Shown here: positions 1 through 9,808 of the stretch, piece after piece
Layout of the letters: each line of letters opens with the position of its first letter
How positions within the stretch are numbered: the stretch's first letter is position 1
Origin: Psychrobacter immobilis
GTDB taxonomy: Bacteria; Pseudomonadota; Gammaproteobacteria; Pseudomonadales; Moraxellaceae
Assembly (NCBI RefSeq): GCF_904846175.1
Contig: NZ_CAJGZM010000014.1
Span: forward strand, 1-37,795
Direction of reading: 5' to 3'
Length of the DNA: 37,795 nt
Position numbers and translations under genes: made by a program
The notes under the pieces: model-generated
What the model was told of the DNA's origin: nothing
Seen by the model: the letters and a program-made list of their open reading frames with translations, nothing else
Database searches by the model: none

Positions 1-3
1 TGG

Positions 4-89
4 GTAAGATGTGTATAGTGTTTCATAACGTTCTGATATGTAGGAGTTGAAGTTTGAAATGCAACACGGCACATCTTACTCTTCAACTC
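4..89. repeat. Interleaved inverted repeats (pseudoknot-like) downstream of moaC
   Basis: No gene is visible in bases 1-201. GTAAGATGTG (4-13) pairs perfectly with CACATCTTAC (70-79), and GAGTTGAAG (44-52) pairs perfectly with CTTCAACTC (81-89). The arms alternate A-B-A'-B', so the two helices must either form a pseudoknot or exclude each other. The region lies just past the moaC stop; what lies further left is unknown. The function is not recognised. Confidence 0.5.
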
Positions 90-201
90 ATTCTTTTAAA
101 ACGTTGCACTTCTTATTTGAATCTAGGTATTAAAGTGCTCATAGAAATCTCCGTTATTTATTCATTACTCAGCTTTTGCATACGATATTAATCAGGCTAA
201 T

Positions 202-723
202 TTACGCATGCTGATAGTCGGATTTACCACCAGTTTTTTTCATCAAATGAATATTATCAATCACGATGTCATGCGAGATGGCTTTGGTCATATCATAAAT
301 GGTCAAACAGGCGACACTGACGGCAGTTAACGCTTCCATTTCTACGCCAGTTTTATGAGTGACCTTAACGGTCGCGGTCACAGTGATACTGTTTTGGCTA
401 TTATTGTATTCAAAGCTTAAGGCAATTTTATCTAATGGCAGAGGATGGCAAAGTGGAATCAAGTCATGGGTACGTTTTGCTGCCATGATACCGGCGATAT
501 GAGCGGTCTGGGTGATACTGCCTTTTTTGGTCATACCATCAGCAGCTTTAATTTGCTTATAAATATCCGCAGGGAAAATTACTTGACCGCTTGCATGTGC
601 TTCTCTTGTAGTAGCGGTTTTGCCACTGACATCGACCATGGTAATGTCACCATCGCTATCTAAATGTGATAGGGCAGATTGATTACTTTGTGGGTTACTT
701 TTTTGCTGACTATCGCTATTCAT
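202..723 (-). CDS. moaC: MoaC, cyclic pyranopterin monophosphate synthase
   Basis: Cytosolic enzyme that rearranges 3',8-cyclo-dihydro-GTP, the product of MoaA, to cyclic pyranopterin monophosphate in molybdenum cofactor synthesis. The 173-residue protein shows the family blocks in order: MVDVSGK (29-35), a KKGS loop (66-69), LCHPLPL (91-97), KTGVEMEAL (124-132), DMTKA (144-148) and the C-terminal KKTGGKS (162-168). The first ~20 residues are a Ser/Gln-rich extension absent from typical family members. It is the last gene visible in the leftward moe/moa/mob run. moaD and moaE are not in the window and may lie just beyond the left edge. Confidence 0.95.
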   Translation of the reverse strand: MNSDSQQKSNPQSNQSALSHLDSDGDITMVDVSGKTATTREAHASGQVIFPADIYKQIKAADGMTKKGSITQTAHIAGIMAAKRTHDLIPLCHPLPLDKIALSFEYNNSQNSITVTATVKVTHKTGVEMEALTAVSVACLTIYDMTKAISHDIVIDNIHLMKKTGGKSDYQHA

Positions 724-748
724 TTATAGTTTCTCTTAATAAGCTTTT

Positions 749-1549
749 TTATAAGCTGCTTAGGGCTAAACAAGCACGCTCAAAATCTTTAGGAGTATTA
801 AAATTGGTTAAATGCTGCCACTCTTCTATAAAAGGTACAGGCTGCACAATAGGTTTAATAAATCTCATGACTTGCCGCTGACCATCGTCAATATACTGCT
901 TTAAATCAGGCTCAATATCTAAACGGTACAAACCTAATAACGGATATAAATGAGAATCATCGTTAAGACAAATAACCGATTTATCTGCAGCTTGCGCTAT
1001 ATAAGGTTGCAGTTTTTGCCATAAATCGGTGACAGGAATCAAGCTATCACAGCTAATAACCAGCAGCCAAGAGGATTGCTCGTCTGGCAATTGTGTTAGC
1101 TCAGTCGTATTTGTCGATTTCTTCAATGACTGCAGCGCTGACTCAATGGCCACTAATGCGCCGCCGGTTTCGATCTGTTTCTCATCACTACTATATGTTT
1201 CATTGCTAGAAGCATTTTTAATTAAAACATTGTTAATCGAAAAATTATTAACTGAAAGATAGTCAGCAATATGGAAAATTGGCGATTTCGGGTGTTTCTT
1301 CATCAAATTTGGGTCAATGGTAAAACCACGTCCATTATCTGCAATCATGATAGATATATTACTCATCATAGCTGCGCTTAATTCAAGCGCTTGTCTAACA
1401 TGATAATCAAGTAGGCGCTCGCCTGTTGGTAGGATTAATTCAGCTTTTGGCGTTCCCATACGTTTGGATGCGCCGCCTGCCAAGATAACGATACCTGCTA
1501 AGCGATTGAATGCACCTATTTTTATTAAGCTGTCTGCCACTTCAACCAT
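749..1549 (-). CDS. mobA: MobA-like molybdenum cofactor guanylyltransferase
   Basis: Transfers GMP from GTP to Mo-molybdopterin to form the MGD cofactor required by DMSO-reductase-family enzymes such as the neighbouring TorA. The nucleotide-binding signature LAGGASKRMG is at residues 23-32, with the conserved Lys of GTPKAEL following and a metal-binding VISCDSL motif in the middle. At 266 residues it is longer than the usual ~200. The extra length sits partly in a polar insertion between the first GTP motif and the ETGGALVAIESAL segment. Only 3 bases separate its ATG from the moaB stop, so the two are probably co-translated. This is the cofactor gene mobA, unrelated to the plasmid relaxase further right. 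Confidence 0.88.
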   Translation of the reverse strand: MVEVADSLIKIGAFNRLAGIVILAGGASKRMGTPKAELILPTGERLLDYHVRQALELSAAMMSNISIMIADNGRGFTIDPNLMKKHPKSPIFHIADYLSVNNFSINNVLIKNASSNETYSSDEKQIETGGALVAIESALQSLKKSTNTTELTQLPDEQSSWLLVISCDSLIPVTDLWQKLQPYIAQAADKSVICLNDDSHLYPLLGLYRLDIEPDLKQYIDDGQRQVMRFIKPIVQPVPFIEEWQHLTNFNTPKDFERACLALSSL

Positions 1550-1552
1550 GAA

Positions 1553-2083
1553 TTAATCGTGACCTGGATTGGTACGCATAAAATGTGGCACAAAATTACA
1601 AGGACGTGTGCGGCTATCGAGCTGCTCTTGTAAGATACCTTCCCAAGCAGTGCGGCAAGCACCTGATGAGCCGGGTAAGCAAAAAATACCTGTACCGTTT
1701 GCCATACCAGCCACAGCGCGAGATTGAATCGTCGACATACCGATATCGTCTTTTGAAATTAGGCGGAACATCTCACCAAAACCATCAACCGATTTATCAA
1801 ATAATACGCCGACTGCTTCAGGCATACTGTCTCTGATATAGAAACCCGTACCACCAGTGGTAATAATGGCGTGCACATCTGGGTCGGCAATCCAACCACT
1901 AATGACGGCTCTGATTTTATAAATATCATCAATAATCAACTGACGATCCGCCAGTTGGTGGCCTGCTGCGGTCAATTGGTCAACCAAATATTGCCCTGAG
2001 GTATCTTCTGCAAGAGTACGACTGTCAGAAACCGTTAAGATGGCGATATTGAGCGGGGTAAAGGGTGCTTGCAGCTTACTCAT
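1553..2083 (-). CDS. moaB: MoaB/MogA-family molybdopterin-binding protein
   Basis: Member of the MogA/MoaB family, which binds molybdopterin and in MogA adenylylates it before metal insertion. The diagnostic TGGTG is at 76-80, followed by the conserved D85 and P88-E89 (IRDSMPEA) and the LPGSSGA loop at 136-142. The length of 176 residues is normal for MoaB. It lies 70 bases downstream of moaA and 3 bases upstream of mobA. In an organism without a separate mogA this protein may carry out the adenylyltransfer itself; the window cannot decide that. Confidence 0.9.
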   Translation of the reverse strand: MSKLQAPFTPLNIAILTVSDSRTLAEDTSGQYLVDQLTAAGHQLADRQLIIDDIYKIRAVISGWIADPDVHAIITTGGTGFYIRDSMPEAVGVLFDKSVDGFGEMFRLISKDDIGMSTIQSRAVAGMANGTGIFCLPGSSGACRTAWEGILQEQLDSRTRPCNFVPHFMRTNPGHD

Positions 2084-2153
2084 GAATAATCCTTAATAAC
2101 TATGCTTGTTATAAAAAATAAAAAATTTGATTATTAGTATATGGTTGATAATT

Positions 2154-3278
2154 CTAACCGCCAATCATCGACAAATTATTCATCATGCCGCTGTTTGATT
2201 CGTGAAGATGATGATGCTCAGGTTTAATCGGCATAAAGCTGTGCAAGGTATTCACAAGCCCGGCCACATCGTCTTGCTCGAGATACGGACGAATATCGTA
2301 GTTACCTTGGTCGAATAGACACAGATGCACCTTACCTTGGCTACTAACCCGCAGACGATTGCAGCTGTCACAGAAGTGGGCAGCATAAGGGGCAATCATA
2401 CCGATACGGCCTTTATAATCTGGATGGCTATATTCTATCGCTGGACCGTCATTGCTGCCACGCACATGGGTTTGCCAGCCGTGCTTGATTAAATAATTGG
2501 TGATGATGTCAGACTGTGCGTGCTGGGCAAAAAACAAATCGCTGTTGTCACTGGTCTGCATAAATTCGATAAAGCGATAGGTGACCGCTCTGTCTTTGAC
2601 ATAGTCGATTGCATTCATCAGATTTTCAAAGGCGGTTTCAGCCATTAAAATACTGTTTATTTTTAGCTTAATATCTGTGGTCGCAAGTAAGGTATCCATA
2701 TCAGCCAAGAGCTGCGGCAACATATCAAAGCCTGTCATCTTATGGAAGGTTGCGGCGTCAAAGCTGTCCATACTGATATTGATTTGATTCAGTCCAGCCG
2801 CTTGCCAAGCAACCAAATGCTTGCCAAGCTTATAGCCATTGCTGGTCATAGCAACCGTTTCAATACCTTCGGTGTTTTTGATGGTTTTAATAATGTCTAC
2901 CACATCACGGCGTATAGAAGGTTCACCGCCGGTAATCCTAACTTTTTTGGTGCCAACTTGGGCAAAGCCGCGGATTAAGGTGGCAATTTCGTTGATACTG
3001 AGCTCGTTTTGTGGGGGCTTGCCTTGATAGCCATCTGGCAGGCAATACTCGCAGCGAAAATTACAAAAATCAGTAATGGATAGACGTAAGTAAGTCAGAC
3101 GTCGTGCAAAACCATCTGTCAGTTGTTGATGGCTAGTATTAATAGGAAGGGACGAATCAAGGGGCAGATTATCAACAGTGGCATCGATGATAGAAAGTTT
3201 TTTACCGTCATGGATAACAGATATTGCCACAGGTGAATACAGTTGTGCATTCCCTATTGTGGGGGCGTGATAGGACAT
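2154..3278 (-). CDS. moaA: MoaA, GTP 3',8-cyclase (radical SAM)
   Basis: Radical-SAM enzyme that converts GTP to 3',8-cyclo-dihydro-GTP, the first step of molybdenum cofactor synthesis. The SAM-cluster cysteines are C72, C76 and C79 (FCNFRCEYC), and the GGEPSIR segment follows. The C-terminal second cluster is visible as CDSC with a third Cys in VHLCLF. The protein ends in Gly-Gly, as MoaA proteins do for activation. At 374 residues it has ~50 extra residues before the usual start region LTDGFARR. No internal ATG lies near that point, so the long N-terminus is kept, with some doubt about the start. Confidence 0.94.
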   Translation of the reverse strand: MSYHAPTIGNAQLYSPVAISVIHDGKKLSIIDATVDNLPLDSSLPINTSHQQLTDGFARRLTYLRLSITDFCNFRCEYCLPDGYQGKPPQNELSINEIATLIRGFAQVGTKKVRITGGEPSIRRDVVDIIKTIKNTEGIETVAMTSNGYKLGKHLVAWQAAGLNQINISMDSFDAATFHKMTGFDMLPQLLADMDTLLATTDIKLKINSILMAETAFENLMNAIDYVKDRAVTYRFIEFMQTSDNSDLFFAQHAQSDIITNYLIKHGWQTHVRGSNDGPAIEYSHPDYKGRIGMIAPYAAHFCDSCNRLRVSSQGKVHLCLFDQGNYDIRPYLEQDDVAGLVNTLHSFMPIKPEHHHLHESNSGMMNNLSMIGG

Positions 3279-3363
3279 AATGTATTACCGTTAGTTTTGA
3301 ATATGTTGTGGACTTTTAAGCGTTGCCTCAGGTTATGAATCAATATTTTTTATTATTTAAAAC

Positions 3364-3391
3364 TTGTTATGATGAATAGTCATTGTAACAA
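3364..3391. promoter_or_regulatory. Dyad upstream of moaA, possible operator
   Basis: The 287-base gap between moaA and moeA holds a 12-bp dyad with a 4-base centre: TTGTTATGATGA / TCATTGTAACAA, matching at 10 of 12 positions. A perfect CTAACGTTAG palindrome follows at 3393-3402. The spacing and symmetry suit a dimeric regulator of a moaA promoter. It does not match the ModE consensus as I know it, and I do not recognise a Moco riboswitch here. Confidence 0.35.
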
Positions 3392-3565
3392 ACTAACGTT
3401 AGATAGCTAGTAACCCTACAAGTCTTATATCTAACACTAAAACAGTTGATATTAAAACTTATAGGGATAAGCAGCGGAAAGTTGATTTAACTGCTTTCTC
3501 TAGTTGACTGCGTTACTAGTTTCATATTTGACAAGCTATACTATAGACAAGGAAGAGAAGGAAAG

Positions 3566-4870
3566 TTATGACCAAGGAAATAACTGCACCTCTACCTTTT
3601 CCCCTGCTACGACATTGCCGGATTCTTGGGCTAGCACAATCAAACTATTAGCATTACTGAGCTGTTTAATACGATGAGACTGCTGGTTGGCAAAACTGGT
3701 CACTTGTAAGTTACCATTATCATCCTGCGACAAGACACCGCGTTGAAAATCTTTGCGACCTACTGACTTCTTAATATTACCTTGTAGAGTTGCTCGCACC
3801 TTTAAGGTCATCGGTAAATCATTAGTGCGTACGCCTGATAGACGCCATAGCGCCGGAATAACTAACTGTAAAGTGCCAACCACAGTAGATAAAGGATTAC
3901 CCGGTAAGCCAAAATATAATACGGGCTTATCAAGGTCTTTACTTAACTCACCAAACACAAAAGGCTTGCCTGGTTTCATGGCTACTTTATAGTGGTTTAT
4001 TTGCCCTAATTTTTCAATGACGGCGGTTAAAAAATCATAGTCGCCTACTGAAACCCCAGCGGTAGAAATCAGCACATCGCAGTCATGCATGGCTTCAGTA
4101 ACGGCAGCAGTCGTCTTATCCAAATTATCAGGGATAATGCCATAGTCATGAATAATCACTGGCAAGCCAGACAACATACTTTTAAGTGTTGGCGTATTAG
4201 AATTATAAATCTGTGCCAAGTTATTGATTGGCTCACCTAAAGCAACCAACTCATCACCAGTAGCCAATAGCCCAACGACTAAGGGTTTATAGATGTCGAC
4301 TTTATCAACGCCCAAATTGGCAAGCAAGCTAATATCAGCAGGGTTCAAACGTTTACCTGCAGTTAATACCACCTCACCTGACTCAATCTCTTCACCTTGT
4401 TTGCGAATATGCTCATCGACTACAACCGTTTGAGATAAGGTGATTGAATAGGTTTTTGATTTATCAAGTGACTCTCTAATATCTAAAAAATTGGTGTTTT
4501 CTTGCATGATGACCGTATCACAGCTGTCAGGAACTACCGCACCGGTAAAGATACGTACACCTTGTCCAGCTTGTAGATTGCCAGTGAACGGTTTACCTGC
4601 TTGCGACTCACCTATAATATCGATAGTTCCATTTTTGCTAAGGTCACTACCAGCAGCAACACTGTAGCCATCCATCGCCGATAGGTTGTTTCTAGGAATC
4701 GTAAAAGGCGATACTATCTCTTGCGCAAGTATATGATTTTGACTGTCTAGCAGGTCACACGTTTGCGTTGCTCTTTTTACTATAGGAAAGTCATCTTGAT
4801 TATAGCTTTGAATACGCTGGGTTATATACTGCTGAAGTTGTTCAAGGGTAATCATTGGCTTTATACTCAC
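3566..4870 (-). CDS. moeA: MoeA, molybdopterin molybdenumtransferase
   Basis: Inserts molybdate into adenylylated molybdopterin, giving Mo-cofactor. The 434-residue protein has the MoeA/gephyrin layout: AMDGYS at 65-70 with the catalytic Asp, GAVVPDSCDTVIMQE, the MogA-like core with STAGVSVGDYDF, and GLPGNPLS before the C-terminal beta domain. It starts 93 bases after torD ends, in the same direction, so cofactor genes directly follow the enzyme operon. A 287-base gap separates it from moaA, which may therefore also have its own promoter. Confidence 0.94.
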   Translation of the reverse strand: MSIKPMITLEQLQQYITQRIQSYNQDDFPIVKRATQTCDLLDSQNHILAQEIVSPFTIPRNNLSAMDGYSVAAGSDLSKNGTIDIIGESQAGKPFTGNLQAGQGVRIFTGAVVPDSCDTVIMQENTNFLDIRESLDKSKTYSITLSQTVVVDEHIRKQGEEIESGEVVLTAGKRLNPADISLLANLGVDKVDIYKPLVVGLLATGDELVALGEPINNLAQIYNSNTPTLKSMLSGLPVIIHDYGIIPDNLDKTTAAVTEAMHDCDVLISTAGVSVGDYDFLTAVIEKLGQINHYKVAMKPGKPFVFGELSKDLDKPVLYFGLPGNPLSTVVGTLQLVIPALWRLSGVRTNDLPMTLKVRATLQGNIKKSVGRKDFQRGVLSQDDNGNLQVTSFANQQSHRIKQLSNANSLIVLAQESGNVVAGEKVEVQLFPWS

Positions 4871-4962
4871 TTATACTTAATGCTATACAAAATTAATGTT
4901 ACGCAGGTTAAGACTGTCATGTATTTATTTAAGACACCCATTATGCACAAACTAGCTAATCA

Positions 4963-5649
4963 CTAACTCACTATGCTCTCTAGTGCTGCTCTATCTTCTA
5001 TAACAAACTGCTCTACTAAAGCAGCAAGTGCAGGATAAATATCTGTTTGCACATTAATCTTTTGACAGTATGCAGTGAACTGCGGTAGCCAATTAAGTAA
5101 AGCACTATCAAGAAAATCGATTTGTTCTTGTACCGTGTTGAGCATATCAAGCTGCTGCTCAATAGCTTTATTAATCCATAAGCTCATAACGATAAAATAG
5201 ACACTTAAATGATCATTCGGTTCACGAAATTCAGGATGTAGGCTTAATTGCTGGCTATCAAGGAAGCGCATCATATGAGCAGCAGGTTTGCCATAAAGAT
5301 GTTTATCGCTGCTCAGATAATAAGAAGCGTAAGGCGGTGCACTATCATCACCACTGAGTAAGAATATCTGCGCAAAATCTGCGGCAAGCTCAATGGCACG
5401 ATGCTCTTGTGGGAATTGCTGCAAATTATCAATGGCAGCTTTGACGCGATTACTGTGTTGCTCAAGTCCGAGATTAACAAATACCTTGTGAATACTATCG
5501 TAAGCTTTATTCTGTTGCCATTCACCTAAGGTTGCTGAGGTAAGCTCACGCGCGAAAATATCTGCAAACCAACGATAAAGTGCAGAACGTGCCGGATTAG
5601 CAGCTTGCCATTCTTCAAAGAAGTTCATTTTATCTTCAGTTATGTTCAT
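4963..5649 (-). CDS. torD: TorD, TMAO reductase chaperone
   Basis: Cytoplasmic all-helical chaperone of the TorD/DmsD family that binds the TorA leader and core and helps load bis-MGD before Tat export. Typical features are NPARSALYRWFADIFARELT at the N-terminus, the ADFAQIFLLSGDDSAPPYAS segment and NDHLSVYFIVMSLW in the second half. An alternative start at 5628 (MNFFEEW) would remove seven residues; the upstream Met is annotated. It follows torA after a 224-base gap that contains a large stem-loop, so its expression may be set partly separately from torA. Confidence 0.9.
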   Translation of the reverse strand: MNITEDKMNFFEEWQAANPARSALYRWFADIFARELTSATLGEWQQNKAYDSIHKVFVNLGLEQHSNRVKAAIDNLQQFPQEHRAIELAADFAQIFLLSGDDSAPPYASYYLSSDKHLYGKPAAHMMRFLDSQQLSLHPEFREPNDHLSVYFIVMSLWINKAIEQQLDMLNTVQEQIDFLDSALLNWLPQFTAYCQKINVQTDIYPALAALVEQFVIEDRAALESIVS

Positions 5650-5792
5650 TTTATATCCAATTTAAAATATTTTTATGTGTTATTGGCAGTTGCTTCTATT
5701 AATTAACACATTTATTAAATAGCAGTTTTATTTTTATATGATAATGGCATTAAGCACCACATTAGAACAGATCATCTATATAAATAAATAAA

Positions 5793-5844
5793 TGCCTTTG
5801 TAAGTTACACATGCTATTTACATCGCATACGGCTTACAAAGGCA
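5793..5844. terminator. Stem-loop between torA and torD
   Basis: TGCCTTTGTAAG (5793-5804) pairs perfectly with CTTACAAAGGCA (5833-5844). The loop has a smaller ATGC/GCAT helix inside. On the leftward strand the stem is followed by an interrupted T-rich run; on the rightward strand by CTTTTT. It probably acts as a partial terminator or an mRNA-stabilising hairpin after torA, which would keep torD at lower levels than torA. Confidence 0.5.
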
Positions 5845-5873
5845 CTTTTTATCACTTACTATTCCAAACTAAA

Positions 5874-8396
5874 CTAACCCATTTGGGATAATGCAGCAAC
5901 ACTACCATCTGGATTGACATACTTTGGACCACCGAAAGAAGTCACTGCTGGTGCTTTACCAACAAATTTCTCCATCTCGACGATACAAGTATTGGCACTA
6001 GGCGCTTGTGCAAGACTTGAGGTACCGATATCAATGGTTAACGTATTAGGGTCACCATACGTATCTAGCGCACCGATTTCAGGGCCAGTAGGTCCATACC
6101 ATGCACCCTCTTGTATACGAATGATACCAGGTGGGAAGTTATCAGAAATTACCGCACCTGCTAACAACTGACCACGATCATTAAAAACGCGCACAATATC
6201 ACCATCTTTGATACCACGAGCTTTTGCATCTTCAGGTCCCATATAGCAAGGTTCACGACCTTGCACAGTATAGGTTGCACGACGCTCTTCAGACTCACAA
6301 GTTTGTGAATGTAGACGGGTATCTGGATGCACTGATTGTAGCCATAGTGGATGCTTATCTGAACCAGGACCACCGTGTGAGCGTTCGATTTTCTCCATCC
6401 AAGTAGGATGGCCCTTGCAGTCATCATAACCATAACTGGCAATTTTTCGGCTGCTTATCTCAATAAAACCTGATGGTGTACCAAGTGCATTGACTTCAGG
6501 ATCTTCAAGGAAATCAGCATGTCTTGTCCAGTTTTCACCCTCTGGGAATAGCACGTAGCCTTTTTTCCAAAATTCAGAAAATTCCGGCATAAAAAAGTCT
6601 TTTTTCAAGTTATCCGCACGGCACTCTTCGTAGATTTGCTCAATCCACTGCATCTCATTCATATTACGGCTATATTCGATTTCACGATTCATGCGCTTGG
6701 TTAGTTCATACCAAATATCAAAGTCTGACTTAGAATGATAAAGCGGGTCAATCAGCTTGTGCATGGCAATAACGCCACGATTACTATAGGTACCGTAAGC
6801 ATCAATATCATTACGCTCATAAGGCGTACATGCTGGCAGTACAATGTCAGCAAAACGACAGGTAGCCGTCCAGTTATAGTCGACCGCAACGACTGTCTCA
6901 ACTTTGCGGTACGCCTCCTTCATGCGATTGCGCTGCTGATGGCGATGCCATTGGTTACAGCCTGAAAAAATACCCATTTTATAAGGCGGAAGGGTAACTT
7001 TATGACCGTTAAAGTCAATCTCTTTACCCGGCTCAAGTAAGCAATCAATAGCGCGCGCGACTGGTATGACAGAGCTATAACCATTAAAGTCTTCGTTATC
7101 GTGCTTAGGTTTACGGCCCGTATCGAGGTTTAGTGGGAAAGCACCCGGCATAGAAGCACCTGAAGCTGGTACACCCGATGAGCTATAGTGGTGCGAATAA
7201 CTAATACCCCCACCCGGCTGACCAAACTGACCAAGCATAGCAGCGATAATCGCTCCCATCCAATAAGGTTGCTCACCATGTTGTTGACGCTGAATCGCCC
7301 ATCCGAAAATAAGCTGGGTACGGTTCTTTGCCATTTTGCGGGTAAGCTCACGGATACGGTCCGCTTTGATACCACAAATCTTTTCTGCCCACTCTGGGGT
7401 TCTCTCAATTTTATCTTCAGTTTTCCCCATCACATAAGGAATAAACTCTTCGAAGCCGAGAGTATAGACATCAATGAATTTTTTATCATAAAGCTTTTCG
7501 GTATATAGCGTATGCGCAATAGCCAGCATAAACGCCACATCAGTATGTGGGTTAACATATTGATGATCACACTCTAGATAGTTCTGAGTTTTACTTTTGA
7601 CCGGGTCAATACAGATAACCTCAATCTCTTTATTTCTAACTTTAGTACGTAATTTTTCTAAGTACTCATAAGATTCATGAGTTTCTGTATTCCAGCCAAC
7701 TTGTAAGTTTTTGACGGGGTCATTCGCCCACATAACGATGACTTTTGAATTTTCTAAAATCAGCGGCCATGATGTACCTTGTGAATACACCTCAGTCGAA
7801 CCTAACACGTAAGGCATAATAACTTGACCGGCACCCGTTGAATAATCCCCTGCTGTACCTACACTACGGCCGTGCATCGCCACAGCGCGTAGCATATGGT
7901 TACCACAACTGTGGATCTGTCCTACTGACCGCCAGCCGACGTTAGCCGTATGCAACGCCCAAGGACCATAGTCCTTTTGAATACGCTCAAGCTCTTCATA
8001 GACCATGTCTAAAGCAGCATCCCAACCGACGCGTACGAAACGGTTATCACCGCGCTGTGTAGTATCACTTTTATGACGGTTTTTATACCAGTCAACCCGA
8101 ACCATAGGATAACGTACCCGTGATGGGCTATAAATAATCCCATGTACCCCCTGCAAAATATCGGTCGGGAACTGATCAAACTCAAAGGGCTGCACTTCAA
8201 CGAGTTTGTCACCCTGAACATTGGCACGGAAGGCACCCCAGTGAGCACCGGACATTTTCCAGCCACTCAAATCAGGCTTTTTCCCAGTCTTACCAGTAAC
8301 GATACTGTTATCGGCAAGTAGTGACGTCGGTAACAAGGCGGTACCCGTTAAAGCAGCTAGTGACTTGAGAAAGCGTCTGCGATTGATGTTTTTCAT
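5874..8396 (-). CDS. torA: TorA, periplasmic trimethylamine N-oxide reductase
   Basis: Molybdoenzyme of the DMSO reductase family that reduces TMAO to trimethylamine in the periplasm, taking electrons from TorC. The Tat signal peptide [12 protein letters not shown] spans residues 5-16, with a hydrophobic core and cleavage near [10 protein letters not shown] (about 29). The molybdenum-ligating serine is in GDYSTGAG (S186). The YSQGTSWPL segment and the absence of an N-terminal 4Fe-4S cysteine motif fit TorA rather than the NapA or DmsA types. The length of 840 residues is normal. It lies 28 bases after torC and is the core gene of torECAD. Confidence 0.95.
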   Translation of the reverse strand: MKNINRRRFLKSLAALTGTALLPTSLLADNSIVTGKTGKKPDLSGWKMSGAHWGAFRANVQGDKLVEVQPFEFDQFPTDILQGVHGIIYSPSRVRYPMVRVDWYKNRHKSDTTQRGDNRFVRVGWDAALDMVYEELERIQKDYGPWALHTANVGWRSVGQIHSCGNHMLRAVAMHGRSVGTAGDYSTGAGQVIMPYVLGSTEVYSQGTSWPLILENSKVIVMWANDPVKNLQVGWNTETHESYEYLEKLRTKVRNKEIEVICIDPVKSKTQNYLECDHQYVNPHTDVAFMLAIAHTLYTEKLYDKKFIDVYTLGFEEFIPYVMGKTEDKIERTPEWAEKICGIKADRIRELTRKMAKNRTQLIFGWAIQRQQHGEQPYWMGAIIAAMLGQFGQPGGGISYSHHYSSSGVPASGASMPGAFPLNLDTGRKPKHDNEDFNGYSSVIPVARAIDCLLEPGKEIDFNGHKVTLPPYKMGIFSGCNQWHRHQQRNRMKEAYRKVETVVAVDYNWTATCRFADIVLPACTPYERNDIDAYGTYSNRGVIAMHKLIDPLYHSKSDFDIWYELTKRMNREIEYSRNMNEMQWIEQIYEECRADNLKKDFFMPEFSEFWKKGYVLFPEGENWTRHADFLEDPEVNALGTPSGFIEISSRKIASYGYDDCKGHPTWMEKIERSHGGPGSDKHPLWLQSVHPDTRLHSQTCESEERRATYTVQGREPCYMGPEDAKARGIKDGDIVRVFNDRGQLLAGAVISDNFPPGIIRIQEGAWYGPTGPEIGALDTYGDPNTLTIDIGTSSLAQAPSANTCIVEMEKFVGKAPAVTSFGGPKYVNPDGSVAALSQMG

Positions 8397-8424
8397 AATA
8401 TGTCTCTCTAATTATTTTCTCTAG

Positions 8425-9672
8425 TTACGGTCTAGCACCTTGGAACGTATTTTCAGGCGAACCACTACCTTGAGGGTTCTTTCTAAAGTCTGATGAGTGC
8501 AGTTGTAGATATTTTAAGACCATAGCTGCACTATCATTGTCTAAGTTAGTAAACCCTACCATTCCACTAAATAGGCCTGGCCATTGGTTGGCATCGTGTC
8601 CACTTGGATCTGGTTGACGGTGGCAAGTACTACAGCTATCACTATACGTCTGGCTAGCAACGTCCCAAGCCGGCTCGATACTCTCCATGAGGCCTCCTTC
8701 GGCAACCCAGAACTGAGCCTTCACTTTTTGCCATTCAAGACCAGTGAGTGGATCTTCTTTCAGCTCGCCTTTTGTAATTAAACTCTCATCACTAGCTAAG
8801 TCTTTTTCGATAATGGCATCAGGAATATTTAGACCAAAGTTGGTATACCATACGCGACCAAAGCCTTTGTTTTTGCGCCACATATCCAGCTCAATTTGTA
8901 CTCCACCATCTTTGTGCGCCAATACTTTAACGGGTGCAGCAATTTCTATACTACCTGCTTTAGTCTTTCTATCATCTGAGGTATATAAATCTTGCGGTAC
9001 AATGTTGTAATAGTTTTGACCATCTTTAATTTTGGTACTTCTTGCTTCAGACAATAGCGAATCAAATGCTGGATTGTGCATACCTTCAGTATTTGGTAAC
9101 TCGTGCGCAATCCCTTTGTGACAATCAAGACAGCTGGCATCACGTTCAGCCGCACTACGCATAATCATTTGTGAGGTGACACGCATTTTATCAAAATCCA
9201 TGCTGTCGTAATCATGGCAAGTGCGACACTCTTTAGAATCGTTAGCTTTGAAGCGGCCCCACTCACGTTGTGCTAATACCACACGATGATCAAGAAATTT
9301 TTCTCGCGTACCAATGTCACCCATTAGTTGTGACAGTACTTCACGTGAGGCTTGCATTTTACGCGCAACTTTAGCCGTAAAGTCATGGGGTACGTGACAA
9401 TCTGAACACTCTGCCCTAACGCCAGTACGGTTTTTAAAATGCACAGTTTTCTTGAGCTCGGGTAACATGTTATCACCCATAGTATGACAAGAAGTACAGA
9501 ACTCTTCGGTGTTGGTTGCTTGCATGCCAGCATTAAACCCTGCCCAGAACCAAACTCCGCCCGCAAAGCCTATGATGACGAGAAGACCCAATCCGATTTT
9601 TGCAGAAGGTTTAAAAAGAAGACGACGCAGCCAGTTAAATAGGCTTTTGATTGCATTCATGATTGCTTTCAT
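8425..9672 (-). CDS. torC: TorC, membrane-anchored pentahaem c-type cytochrome
   Basis: NapC/NirT-type cytochrome that passes electrons from menaquinol to TorA. A single N-terminal membrane anchor (about 27-45, GLGLLVIIGFAGGVWFW) precedes five CxxCH haem sites: CTSCH (near 59), CSDCH, CRTCH, CLDCH and, in the C-terminal domain, CSTCH (near 348). Four haems in the N-terminal domain and one in the C-terminal domain is the TorC pattern. The chosen ATG at 9672 has AAGGA six bases upstream; a second ATG four codons in is less well placed. Maturation needs the Ccm proteins encoded just to the right. Confidence 0.94.
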   Translation of the reverse strand: MKAIMNAIKSLFNWLRRLLFKPSAKIGLGLLVIIGFAGGVWFWAGFNAGMQATNTEEFCTSCHTMGDNMLPELKKTVHFKNRTGVRAECSDCHVPHDFTAKVARKMQASREVLSQLMGDIGTREKFLDHRVVLAQREWGRFKANDSKECRTCHDYDSMDFDKMRVTSQMIMRSAAERDASCLDCHKGIAHELPNTEGMHNPAFDSLLSEARSTKIKDGQNYYNIVPQDLYTSDDRKTKAGSIEIAAPVKVLAHKDGGVQIELDMWRKNKGFGRVWYTNFGLNIPDAIIEKDLASDESLITKGELKEDPLTGLEWQKVKAQFWVAEGGLMESIEPAWDVASQTYSDSCSTCHRQPDPSGHDANQWPGLFSGMVGFTNLDNDSAAMVLKYLQLHSSDFRKNPQGSGSPENTFQGARP

Positions 9673-9808
9673 GATGATTCCTTACTGTATTTCATAGCCA
9701 TTTAGATTTCATATAATTTGGGCGGTTATTTGTCCACTTTTTGCGTGAAAATAATAGAGATTAGCGATTGGACAATATTAGTTACTGACGGGACGCTAGT
9801 TAATAGAC

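Noticed and set aside
3279..3565. Moco riboswitch upstream of moaA
   Set aside because: I looked for the conserved Moco RNA architecture on the leftward strand and could not recognise it; only short dyads are present.
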